Source: Actinobacteria bacterium 21-64-8 (GTDB lineage Bacteria > Actinomycetota > Acidimicrobiia > Acidimicrobiales > RAAP-2). From it: a DNA stretch of 12,049 nt. The stretch lies in contig NCBD01000014.1 in the NCBI GenBank assembly GCA_002255315.1, positions 1-12,049 of the forward strand, in the 5' to 3' direction. Of the stretch, positions 1-6,961 are shown in pieces. The position numbers and the translations under genes were made by a program. Below the pieces are notes generated by a model. That model saw only the letters and a list, made by a program, of their open reading frames with translations. It was not told the origin of the DNA and did not search any database. Position 1 is the stretch's first letter. Each line of letters opens with the position of its first letter.

Positions 1-670
<670 letters not shown>

Positions 671-678
671 TGAGGTTC

Positions 679-954
679 TCAGCCGCCCGCGACGGCGGGC
701 ACCAGCGACACGGTCTGACCGGCCTCGAGCGTGGTGTCGAGCCCGTCGAGAAAACGGACGTCTTCGTCGGCGACGAAGACGTTCACGAAACGTCGTAACG
801 CGCCGCGGTCGTCGAGCACGCGCTGGGCGATACCGGGAAAGTCGACGTCAACCGCCATGATGGCCTCGCGAACGGTGGCGGCTTCCACGGGTACCTCGCC
901 CGCGCCACCGACCAGGGTTCGTAACTGACTCGGAAGGCGAACCGTGACGCTCAC
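679..954 (-). CDS. cysO: CysO/MoaD/ThiS-type sulfur carrier protein
   Basis: A 91-residue ubiquitin-fold carrier of the MoaD/ThiS family. The C-terminus ends PAVAGG. The diglycine tail is what family members convert to a thiocarboxylate, as the sulfur donor, after adenylation by an E1-like MoeB/ThiF enzyme. The tail, the RFVNVFVADEDVRF segment (about residues 55-68) and the overall length resemble Mycobacterium tuberculosis CysO, which feeds sulfur to the cysteine synthase CysM. The start is a GTG whose first bases overlap the TGA of the upstream threonine-synthase-like gene (GTGA overlap), so the two are translationally coupled. No mec-like hydrolase or cysM is next to it; the partner here is the ThrC-like enzyme. 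Assignment to CysO rather than MoaD or ThiS rests on sequence resemblance and context. Confidence 0.85.
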   Translation of the reverse strand: MSVTVRLPSQLRTLVGGAGEVPVEAATVREAIMAVDVDFPGIAQRVLDDRGALRRFVNVFVADEDVRFLDGLDTTLEAGQTVSLVPAVAGG

Positions 955-2198
955 GACGCCGCCACCAATTGGTGCACGCGCAGCGCGTCCTCCGCGGAGG
1001 CGAGGGAAGGTGAAATGGTCGCCGTCACCGTCGCGGTGTCGGCGATGACGTCGAGGGTCTTAAGACCATGACCCGAAATGATGGCCACGATGGACTCGTC
1101 GGGGTTGATAGAGCCGCGGCGAATCATCTGGCGCAGCGACGCGATGGTGACGCCGCCCGCGGTTTCCGCAAAGACACCTTCGGTCGTGGCGAGCAGTGAA
1201 ATGCACTCAAGGATCTCGTTGTCGCTGACCGAACCAATGTCACCGCCCCCCGCGCGCACTTCGTCGAGCACGTAGGGGCCATCGGCGGGATTGCCAATGG
1301 CGAGCGAGCGCGCGATGGTGTTGGGACGCTGGGGGGTCACGACGTCGGCACCATCAGCGAAGGCGGTCGCGATGGGCGAACAGCCCGTCGCCTGTGCACC
1401 AAAGAGCACGGGTGCGTCACCTTCAATCAGTCCGAGTTCGAAGAGCTGGTGAAAACCCTTCGCGATCTTCGTGAACTGGCTGCCCGAAGCGATCGGTACG
1501 ACGACTTGACGCGGTGGTCGCCAACCCAGCTGCTCGGCGATCTCAAAGGCGAGAGTCTTCGAGCCTTCGGCGTAGTACGGACGCAGGTTCACGTTGGCGA
1601 ACGCCCAGTCGGGGTGTTCCGCGACGAGCTCGACGCACAGGCGATTGACGTCGTCGTAGTTACCCTCAACACCGAGCACGGTACCGCCAAAGATGGCGGT
1701 CATGGCGATTTTGGAGCGCTCAAGATCAGACGGAATAATCGTGACGCTGGGCCAGCCAATAAAGGCCGCGTGCGCGGCGACCGAGGTCGCGAGGTTGCCC
1801 GTCGAAGCACAGGCGGCGGTTGTAAAGCCGAGTCGCCGAGCGCTCGACAGCGCGCACGACACCACGCGGTCCTTGAACGAGCCGGTCGGATTGCGCGTGT
1901 CGTCTTTCAACCAGAGTTCGCGCACCCCGAGCACCTCGCCGAGTCGAGTCGCGCGACGAAGTGGCGTCCAGCCCGCTCCCATGTCGACCGGTGCGTCGCC
2001 CGGATCGGGCAAGAGGGCGCCGTAGCGCCACATCGACAGCGGCCCCGCCTCAATCGAGGCGCGGGTGACCACACCCTTTGCGGCTTCGAGGTCGTAGCGC
2101 ACCTCGAGAGGTCCGAAGCAAAAATCACAGGAGTAGCGGGCCTCCGAAGGGTAGGTCTCGCCACATTCTCGGCAAATAAGTCCAATTGCGAAGCTCAT
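951..2198 (-). CDS. thrC: Zinc-ribbon threonine-synthase-like PLP enzyme
   Basis: A 415-residue fold-type II PLP enzyme of the threonine synthase group. Canonical ThrC converts O-phosphohomoserine to threonine. An N-terminal zinc ribbon is visible (Cys9, Cys12, Cys24, Cys27). The PLP lysine is Lys109 in NPTGSFKDR, followed by ASTGN in the substrate loop region. The PLP-phosphate loop reads IASGSQFTK, not the GNAGN of the housekeeping actinobacterial ThrC as I recall it, which suggests a divergent subfamily. The start is an ATG with an AAGGA site 4 bases upstream (2203-2207). A SAM-binding riboswitch lies directly upstream and a CysO-like carrier gene overlaps its end. Regulation by S-adenosylmethionine and pairing with a sulfur carrier fit a sulfur amino-acid role better than plain threonine synthesis. 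It could still be the real threonine synthase; the fold assignment is firm, the substrate is not. Confidence 0.88.
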   Translation of the reverse strand: MSFAIGLICRECGETYPSEARYSCDFCFGPLEVRYDLEAAKGVVTRASIEAGPLSMWRYGALLPDPGDAPVDMGAGWTPLRRATRLGEVLGVRELWLKDDTRNPTGSFKDRVVSCALSSARRLGFTTAACASTGNLATSVAAHAAFIGWPSVTIIPSDLERSKIAMTAIFGGTVLGVEGNYDDVNRLCVELVAEHPDWAFANVNLRPYYAEGSKTLAFEIAEQLGWRPPRQVVVPIASGSQFTKIAKGFHQLFELGLIEGDAPVLFGAQATGCSPIATAFADGADVVTPQRPNTIARSLAIGNPADGPYVLDEVRAGGGDIGSVSDNEILECISLLATTEGVFAETAGGVTIASLRQMIRRGSINPDESIVAIISGHGLKTLDVIADTATVTATISPSLASAEDALRVHQLVAAS

Positions 2199-2208
2199 AG
2201 TTTCCTTT

Positions 2209-2306
2209 TCATCGTTCGGCCTTTGGCACCTGGTGTGACGGAGACTCCGTAACTCACACTGGTTGTCGCGACGTCAAAGGGGCCGTCCCTCAGTCGCTCT
2301 TGATGA
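2209..2306 (-). ncRNA. SAM riboswitch, SAM-I/SAM-IV core type without P4
   Basis: The minus-strand leader of the ThrC-like gene carries the SAM-I/IV core. P1 is TCATC (2302-2306) with GATGA (2209-2213), followed by AAGAG. P2 is GCGAC (2293-2297) with GTCGC (2268-2272), enclosing a kink-turn-like TGA, a GGG/CCC stem (2287-2289, 2279-2281) and an ACGGC loop. The conserved CAACC follows. P3 is GTGTG/CACAC (2255-2259, 2233-2237) topped by ACGGA/TCCGT. The conserved GGTGCCAAA (2222-2230) comes next. A GGCC after it (2218-2221) can pair with the P2 loop as the pseudoknot. There is no P4 hairpin, unlike classical SAM-I, so it best fits the reduced SAM-I/IV variant. P1 ends 1 base before the AAGGA ribosome binding site and no terminator follows, so control is probably translational: SAM would stabilise P1 and hide the start. 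Confidence 0.85.
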
Positions 2307-2313
2307 CCCCTCT

Positions 2314-2342
2314 AGTTTCGCGCAATTCGTCGCGCGTGTCAA
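2314..2342 (-). promoter_or_regulatory. Possible promoter of the SAM-riboswitch operon
   Basis: Minus strand: a perfect TTGACA (2337-2342), a 17-base spacer, then GAAACT (2314-2319), a weak -10. Transcription would start near 2307, right at the first base of riboswitch helix P1, which supports the call. The -35 abuts the outermost possible start of the divergent gpgS gene. Confidence 0.4.
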
Positions 2343-2354
2343 GTGCGTCGACGG

Positions 2355-3131
2355 ATGTCTAGCCTCGTGGTGATGGCGGGCACCTCGGCAACGGCGACCT
2401 TCTCGTTCGGCGACTTTCGACTCGAGGACGTGCGCTCTCGAAAAGGCACCACTTCGGTCGCGGTCGTCATCCCGGCGAAGAACGAAGCTAACACTCTCGC
2501 TTCGGTCCTCGAGGCAACGCTCGTCCACGACGAGCTGATCGACGAGCTCATCGTCGTCGACGACCACTCCGAGGACAACACCGTAAGCGAAGCACTCACC
2601 CACGGCGCCAAGGTCGTCGAGCACCTCGGCCCTACGGGCAAGGGGGCCGCGATGGCTGCGGGCGTGGCGGCGAGCTCGAGTGAACTCATCGTCTTTCTCG
2701 ACGCGGACGTCATAAACACCTCATCGGAGTACGTCGCTCGCCTCCTGCAACCATTGCTCGAACGCCCCGAGATTCAGCTGGTGAAGGGCTTTTACGATCG
2801 CCCACTCTTTGATCTGCCCACCGGGGGCGGACGCGTGAATGACCTCACGGCGAGACCGATCTTGTCGCTGCTCTTTCCCGGCCTCGACGAGGTGCGCCAG
2901 CCCCTCGCCGGTGAGACGGCCCTTCGCCGTTCGGTCTTTGACCACGTGGCGCTCGATACGGGTTACGGCGTCGAAATTGCGCTGCTCATTGACGTCGCGC
3001 GGGCGTACGGCTTCGCCGCCATCGGCCAAGTGGACCTTGGTGTTCGTCGCCACCGAAATCGCAGCCTCGACGAGCTTCGTCCCATGGCCACCGAAATCTT
3101 GCGCGTTGCTCTGTCGCGCGCGAGCTCGTGA
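2355..3131 (+). CDS. gpgS: Glucosyl-3-phosphoglycerate synthase (GT81 family)
   Basis: Glycosyltransferase that moves glucose from a nucleotide sugar to 3-phosphoglycerate, the first step towards glucosylglycerate and, in mycobacteria, methylglucose lipopolysaccharide. With the ATG at 2355 as residue 1, the GT-A nucleotide-binding strand VAVVIPAKNEA lies at about 35-45 and VVDDHSEDNT at 67-76. TGKG (94-97) and the metal-binding DAD (116-118) follow. GGGRVNDLTARP, QPLAGE, TGYGVEI and LGVRRHRNRSLDEL then match mycobacterial GpgS in order. At 258 residues it is shorter than the roughly 320 of the M. tuberculosis protein, mostly at the N-terminus. A GTG at 2343 would add 4 residues and no start has a convincing ribosome site. 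The gene is divergent from the riboswitch operon. I recognise no phosphatase gene (gpgP) next to it. Confidence 0.9.
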   Translation: MSSLVVMAGTSATATFSFGDFRLEDVRSRKGTTSVAVVIPAKNEANTLASVLEATLVHDELIDELIVVDDHSEDNTVSEALTHGAKVVEHLGPTGKGAAMAAGVAASSSELIVFLDADVINTSSEYVARLLQPLLERPEIQLVKGFYDRPLFDLPTGGGRVNDLTARPILSLLFPGLDEVRQPLAGETALRRSVFDHVALDTGYGVEIALLIDVARAYGFAAIGQVDLGVRRHRNRSLDELRPMATEILRVALSRASS

Positions 3132-3659
3132 CTACTTCTTCGAGGCGTCTGGTCCGAGGATAATTATCACGTCGTCGTTGTGCGCGCCGGCGACTGGATT
3201 CAAGCCACCGAGCGCGGCGACGGCCGAGGGACTGACCTGAATAGATGAAGCGAGCATTCTCGCGGCCTGTTTGAAACCCGGGTTGTAAAAGATCTCGGTC
3301 GCCGCCGGGCGCGCACCGAGCGCGTTCGCGGCGGGCAGCACGTCCCAACCCTGCGTGAGGAGCTGGTGGGTGTACGTGCCCGCGAGCCCCGTCACCAGCG
3401 TGCCGTTGGCGACCTGCACCCGAACCCGCGACTTCACAACGGCGGCCGACGACGTGGGCACGGTCGTCGACGAGGCGCCCGGTGAGGTGAGTGAGGTCGG
3501 CACCGTGCTCGAGGTCGCCGAAGCGGGAGCGTGCGCGCGCAGCATGACGTAGGCACCAGCGACCAACAACACCACTAAGACCAACATGACCGGTACCGAG
3601 GGTTGAAAGTGCGCGGGGTTCGCGCGTCGTTCGTGGGCGGGAGTAGAGGGATCGCTCAT
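3132..3659 (-). CDS. Membrane-anchored LytR_C-domain protein
   Basis: About 175 residues. A short cytoplasmic N-terminus is followed by one membrane segment (VPVMLVLVVLLVAGAYVML, about residues 22-40). A Ser/Thr/Pro/Ala-rich linker follows, then a C-terminal LytR_C-like domain beginning VRVQVANGT and ending DVIIILGPD. The domain occurs alone or at the end of LytR-CpsA-Psr cell-wall ligases, so the protein probably acts outside the membrane at the cell wall; no catalytic LCP domain is present. The ATG at 3659 is preferred; a GTG at 3686 would add 9 residues. Neither has a strong ribosome site. Its TAG stop directly abuts the TGA stop of the convergent gpgS, with no base between. Confidence 0.8.
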   Translation of the reverse strand: MSDPSTPAHERRANPAHFQPSVPVMLVLVVLLVAGAYVMLRAHAPASATSSTVPTSLTSPGASSTTVPTSSAAVVKSRVRVQVANGTLVTGLAGTYTHQLLTQGWDVLPAANALGARPAATEIFYNPGFKQAARMLASSIQVSPSAVAALGGLNPVAGAHNDDVIIILGPDASKK

Positions 3660-3766
3660 CGCGTCAAGACTAGAACGCGCCGACACGAGCGGTGGTGGTG
3701 ACTTTCTCTGCGCGCGTAGGCAAACAGCGCTCGGGTTTGCTGGTTCACTAACCTGGGGTGCTTCAA

Positions 3767-3838
3767 GCCGGTGTGGCGCAGGGGTAGCGCAGGCGATTTG
3801 TAATCGTCAGGTCGAGGGTTCGAATCCCTCCACCGGCT
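3767..3838 (+). tRNA. tRNA-Thr (anticodon TGT)
   Basis: A complete cloverleaf can be folded: acceptor GCCGGTG/CACCGGC, D-stem GCGC/GCGC, anticodon stem GGCGA/TCGTC with loop TTTGTAA (anticodon TGT, reading ACA), and T-arm GAGGG-TTCGAAT-CCCTC. The discriminator is T and CCA is not encoded. It marks the left border of the AT-richer accessory stretch. I found no second copy of its 3' end further right, so integration at this tRNA is not shown. Confidence 0.95.
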
Positions 3839-3889
3839 CGCGCAATCTCTCAGGTTCGGGGACACTTACAACCCCTGACGTAACGTGAT

Positions 3890-4321
3890 TCAACTCGTCG
3901 CATGGATTGGTAGGTCCGACAAGGGACAAGGGTGGCTCCACCGAGGTGTTTGTACCTCGGTGAGCACACGCACTCGGTTGTCAATGACGTGCAAGATCAC
4001 TCGCCGGCCGCTCTGTCGATAGCCGACGTTGATCCGCAACCCCTTCGAGAGGTACCGAAGGGAGACACGTACCTGTGTCAACCACGTCGTGGTGGGCCCT
4101 GGAACGCGGCTTGTGCGTAGCTTCCCCGCTTACCCTGAATCGCTTCACCATCGTCGCCACGAAACTCCTCGAGGCGTCAAAACTGCGTGCGACCTCGCGA
4201 ACACTTCGCCCTTCGAATGAACAGCTTCGACCACCTTGCGTCGCGCCACCATGCCCTCCCGTCGAAGAAAGTGTTCCCGATGTCCGTCAGTTTTTCACCT
4301 CGAAGTGAGGCAAATCAGACA
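3890..4321 (-). pseudogene. Decayed IS481-like insertion sequence, internal deletion and frameshifts
   Basis: Minus-strand transposase remains. From the ATG at 4252 the reading begins MVARRKVVEAV. After a frame change comes VREVARSF-ASRSFVATMVKRF, an IS481/IS3-type helix-turn-helix (about 4080-4205), then PRSRAHH. The next piece, in another frame (about 3950-4081), reads LRYLSKGLRINVGY, GRRVILHVIDNRVRVLTE, which resembles the C-terminus of IS481 transposases. The DDE catalytic core between them is missing, so the element has lost its centre and cannot be active. One end is probably TGTCTGA at 4315-4321. The other end, towards the tRNA, could not be placed; a GTGTCCCC-like sequence near 3860 is a candidate. 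Family assignment is from motif memory. Confidence 0.6.
4227..4321 (-). repeat. Imperfect direct repeat, copy 1 (IS481-like 5' end)
   Basis: Shares with 6870-6961 the blocks TCGACCACCTT, CGTCGCGCCACCATGCC, TCGAAGAAAG and CCGATG, and a terminal AGACA on the plus strand. Both copies have the same orientation and hold the transposase start codon, its leader and the probable insertion-sequence end. They are diverged copies of one element type. Confidence 0.7.
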
Positions 4322-4682
4322 CCTCCCGCCACTTTGATTGTCGTATCCATGACCAGTGACCCGTGGGTCCCGTACTACTCGTTCAGTGAGTCTTGCTCTG
4401 ATCCTGAAGTGCTTCCGTTACTTACGTCGCGCCGTGAACGACGGTGTCGTTGAACTGATTTTCTCGCTGTTCGCCGTTCTTACTCCGATTGCCTCACTGC
4501 CAACGTTGAGACGATACGGCGATCTGGAGTAGGTGTCCGAGCAAGACAGTAGACAAATCAACGGGGCCAAGAGGAACTTGGCGTCCTACGACATGGAAGC
4601 AAGAGAGAATTGCTAGGAATAGAGTCTCGCACCGTGACCCTTTGTGGGTCTCAGACCTACCGGACTAAGGGGTTCTCTCAAT
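4322..4682. other. Intergenic stretch without a recognisable gene
   Basis: Between the IS relic and the membrane protein gene I see no convincing coding sequence. There are only weak inverted repeats, such as GCCAAG/CTTGGC (4566-4582) and GACCC/GGGTC (near 4636-4650). The promoter of the downstream two-gene cassette should lie here, but I see no good -35/-10 pair. Confidence 0.5.
4667..4672 (+). promoter_or_regulatory. Ribosome binding site of the membrane/binding-domain gene
   Basis: AAGGGG, 10 bases upstream of the ATG at 4683. It favours that ATG over the in-frame GTG at 4644, which has no such site. Confidence 0.55.
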
Positions 4683-6200
4683 ATGAGACGCGAAGTAGCA
4701 GTTCACGAAAACAAGCGAGATGTTACAAGCAAAGTCTTGCAAACACGATTCTGGAACGTCCTCATCATCGCCGTTGGCTTGATTGGATCCTATGCAACGG
4801 TTCGAAGTTGGATCATTGGAGGAAATTCCAAGGTACTTGGATGGTATGCAGCGGCGCTTCTGTCTTTCGTATTGATCTTCCAGCAATTGACTTTGTACTT
4901 TCGGCGCAGGCTCGATTCGGAGGGAAGAGCGCTAAGGGCTCAAATATCCAATTATCTGTTCCTTATCCCGTCGGATCAGAGCCGAACTTTCTACTTGAAT
5001 TGGGTCTTCCTTCTTCAGCAACAAAGCCGACAGGCCGGTCGCGGCGTCGTTTTCATTACACCCGAGTTCTCCCAACTCTCCCTTGGTCCCGAAACCACCC
5101 AACGACGTAGATCACAGGCTCTTTCCGTGCTGGAGGAAATGGATCTCTTCGGGTTGAGCCACTTTGATGGCATCTTCGCCATATTCGCGAATCCTGACGA
5201 ACCGTCATCACTTCGAGAGATCGATCGATACCACAAGCTATTTGATTCAAAACTGGTGCTGCTGGACATGGATCTCAACTACTCAAAGATTGAGGAGCGC
5301 GGCTTCCCGCTGATTGATTTTGTTGGATCGAGCGAAGATGAGGGAGGTCGATTAGCGGCCCAATTGGCCTTCGACTACCTCTTCAATTTTCGGAATCTCT
5401 CTCGGGCACGGGTGCTTTTACTTGAGAGTTATGCAGACATTCGCAACCGGGATTTGTGGGACACGAGGCGAATCTCGTCATTTGTCTCCAGGCTCACGGA
5501 TCCTAATAGCCCATTGAAGTGTGACGTCGATATCGTTTCGCTCGGTGACTGCCGATACAGTCGAGAACGGACTCGCGAAATTTTGACGATGGGCGGTGAC
5601 GCGGGTGTTGAGCCGAGTGAGGTAAGCCAGTTCCTCCTGGGATTCGATCTTATCTTTGCTTCAAACGACGACACCGCTTTAGGTGCCTGCGATGTCTTGA
5701 ATGAGTTTCTGCAAAGCGAGGAATTCTCAATCGGTGAATCTGCCCATGGATTGATTCGGCATACGGGTCCCAGGGTGATCGGCTACAACGGCTCGCACGC
5801 CTTCTTCCGCGAGGTAGCTCTAAACGGCAGCGAGTGGCTGATTGGCACAATTGACGTTCGACAAGATGAGCAAGCTCAAGTCGCTCTGCACCACATGGAA
5901 AAGTTGCGTTCAATGACGAAGTCGGAGAAGATCTGGTCTGGAAGGTCAGACTCACGATTATTGAATCAGTCGTCGTCAATATTTAGACGTGCTCGCTTTT
6001 CAAGACCAATCGCGACGGAACCCCCCAAAAGTTTTCAGGAAATCCCTGGCGACGCCAGTCAGACGCGTAGCGGCATTCGCCGACCTGGTTACGTAATGCC
6101 GATAGTAAAGATTCACCCATTGCTGCGGGACTCCCTTCTCTTGGGCACTGGGAAGAATGCGAATTGCGTTTATTATCTAATTAGCGAAAGTGATTTGTAA
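4683..6200 (+). CDS. Membrane-hairpin protein with a periplasmic-binding-protein-like domain
   Basis: 505 residues, function unknown. A basic N-terminus precedes two hydrophobic segments (about 23-45 and 53-73) joined by a short loop; RRR (74-76) follows. By the positive-inside rule both ends face the cytoplasm. Residues of about 120-408 look like a type I periplasmic-binding/LacI-type sugar-binding fold: DGIFAIF (162-168), VLLDMD (192-197), FVGSSEDEGGRLAA (213-226), FDLIFASNDDTALGA (321-335), VIGYNGS (365-371) and GTIDVRQDE (388-396). The last ~95 residues are a basic, Ser/Pro-rich linker and a short tail (PLLRDSLLLG) that I do not recognise. No DNA-binding, kinase or nuclease motif is visible. 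Base composition is AT-richer than that of the flanking genes. Its stop overlaps the next gene by 11 bases if that gene starts at 6190. It may be a membrane-tethered ligand sensor; this is inference. Confidence 0.8.
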   Translation: MRREVAVHENKRDVTSKVLQTRFWNVLIIAVGLIGSYATVRSWIIGGNSKVLGWYAAALLSFVLIFQQLTLYFRRRLDSEGRALRAQISNYLFLIPSDQSRTFYLNWVFLLQQQSRQAGRGVVFITPEFSQLSLGPETTQRRRSQALSVLEEMDLFGLSHFDGIFAIFANPDEPSSLREIDRYHKLFDSKLVLLDMDLNYSKIEERGFPLIDFVGSSEDEGGRLAAQLAFDYLFNFRNLSRARVLLLESYADIRNRDLWDTRRISSFVSRLTDPNSPLKCDVDIVSLGDCRYSRERTREILTMGGDAGVEPSEVSQFLLGFDLIFASNDDTALGACDVLNEFLQSEEFSIGESAHGLIRHTGPRVIGYNGSHAFFREVALNGSEWLIGTIDVRQDEQAQVALHHMEKLRSMTKSEKIWSGRSDSRLLNQSSSIFRRARFSRPIATEPPKSFQEIPGDASQTRSGIRRPGYVMPIVKIHPLLRDSLLLGTGKNANCVYYLISESDL

Positions 6201-6696
6201 ATTGTCATCTGTCCAAGATTTCAACGACGTGGTGCTGATTTCAAGTCATGACCAAGCCATCGTGACGCAGTGCGCGCGGTTAATGAGCGAGACTGATCCC
6301 TGGCATGCAATGGGCTTCTCTGAAGATGAATGTCTTGCGACGCTGACCGCGAGCGACATAGTTATTCATGTCGTTTGGGATGGCGGAACGGTCTCAGCCT
6401 TCTTAGCTTCGCTTGCCCGAGGCGTTGTTGAAGAGCCTTTGATTCGCATTGTCTGCGTCCGTCGTGAACTGCAAGGAGCAGGTCTTGGATCCCATCTACT
6501 GGACTTTTTCGAATCTGTGCTATTTCCTAACGCAGCGAACCTATTCTTATGTGTCTCCGAAACGAACGTCCGGGCAAAGGTTCTTTACGAACGGCGAGGA
6601 TACTTGGCCGTGGGCAAGTTCAGTGACTGGATTTACCCGAATCAGGCGGAGTTTTTGATGCGAAAGACTCGTGGTCCCCGACGGAAGTCCGTTTGA
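6190..6696 (+). CDS. GNAT-family N-acetyltransferase
   Basis: 168 residues with the GNAT fold. The acetyl-CoA pyrophosphate loop QGAGLG is at residues 95-100 (Q/R-x-x-G-x-G), preceded by the strand IRIVCVRR and followed by the helix SHLLDFFE. Further on come LFLCVSETNVRAKVLYERRGY, the typical C-terminal strand and the Y-x-x-x-G-Y turn. It resembles RimI-like members, but the substrate cannot be told. The GTG at 6190 overlaps the upstream stop; a TTG at 6202 would remove the overlap and 4 residues. Neither has a clear ribosome site, so translational coupling is likely. Its only neighbours in the island are the binding-domain protein and IS relics, so the two form a cassette. A strong hairpin follows at 6736-6760. 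Confidence 0.85.
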   Translation: MICKLSSVQDFNDVVLISSHDQAIVTQCARLMSETDPWHAMGFSEDECLATLTASDIVIHVVWDGGTVSAFLASLARGVVEEPLIRIVCVRRELQGAGLGSHLLDFFESVLFPNAANLFLCVSETNVRAKVLYERRGYLAVGKFSDWIYPNQAEFLMRKTRGPRRKSV

Positions 6697-6735
6697 ATTG
6701 GCGACGGAAGTGCCTCCAATTTCTAGCCGTAGCGT

Positions 6736-6760
6736 GCTCCTTCGCACGATACGAAGGAGC
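6736..6760 (+). terminator. Hairpin after the GNAT gene, possible terminator
   Basis: A perfect 9-bp stem, GCTCCTTCG/CGAAGGAGC, with a 7-base loop, 39 bases after the GNAT stop. There is no T-run on the plus strand, so intrinsic termination is not assured. It may instead be a relic of the IS element in which it lies. Confidence 0.4.
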
Positions 6761-6869
6761 CTCGGATCCTTGAGTGAGCGCTGCCTCTCAATTGGGTAAA
6801 CCCGTGCACTTACCCATCCAGGAGGTCGTCGTACGTATCGGAACACATACGGTGTCGAACACCACTGAG

Positions 6870-6961
6870 TCGACCACCTTCCGTCGCGCCACCATGCCCC
6901 CTTCGAAGAAAGGGCCCCCGATGACCCGACACATCTGTCCTCGAAAAGGTGGAAATAGACA
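6870..6961 (-). repeat. Imperfect direct repeat, copy 2 (IS481-like 5' end)
   Basis: Counterpart of 4227-4321 in the same orientation; see the shared blocks given there. It lies on the other side of the two-gene cassette. Confidence 0.65.

Larger units (their letters stand above)
6700..6961 (-). pseudogene. Second IS481-like transposase remnant, 5' part only
   Basis: Minus strand. The leader and start region match the relic at 4227-4321: ATG at 6895 reading MVARRKVVDSV, then a frame change. Pieces such as GWVSARV and DPRLLRI vaguely recall the N-terminal helix-turn-helix region of IS481 transposases. Nothing of the catalytic core is seen. The probable element end is the TGTCTA at 6956-6961. 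Left limit uncertain. Confidence 0.45.

Noticed and set aside
1449..2252. Plus-strand open frame of 267 codons
   Set aside because: Shadow of the ThrC-like gene and riboswitch on the minus strand; no recognisable motif and no ribosome site.
3656..3865. Open frame antisense to the tRNA reading RDSNPRPDDYKSPAL
   Set aside because: This peptide is the well-known artefact of reading a tRNA gene backwards; the cloverleaf on the plus strand explains it.
4610..5110. Overlapping plus-strand frame inside the membrane-protein gene
   Set aside because: No family features. The other frame encodes membrane segments and a recognisable fold, with a ribosome site at its ATG.
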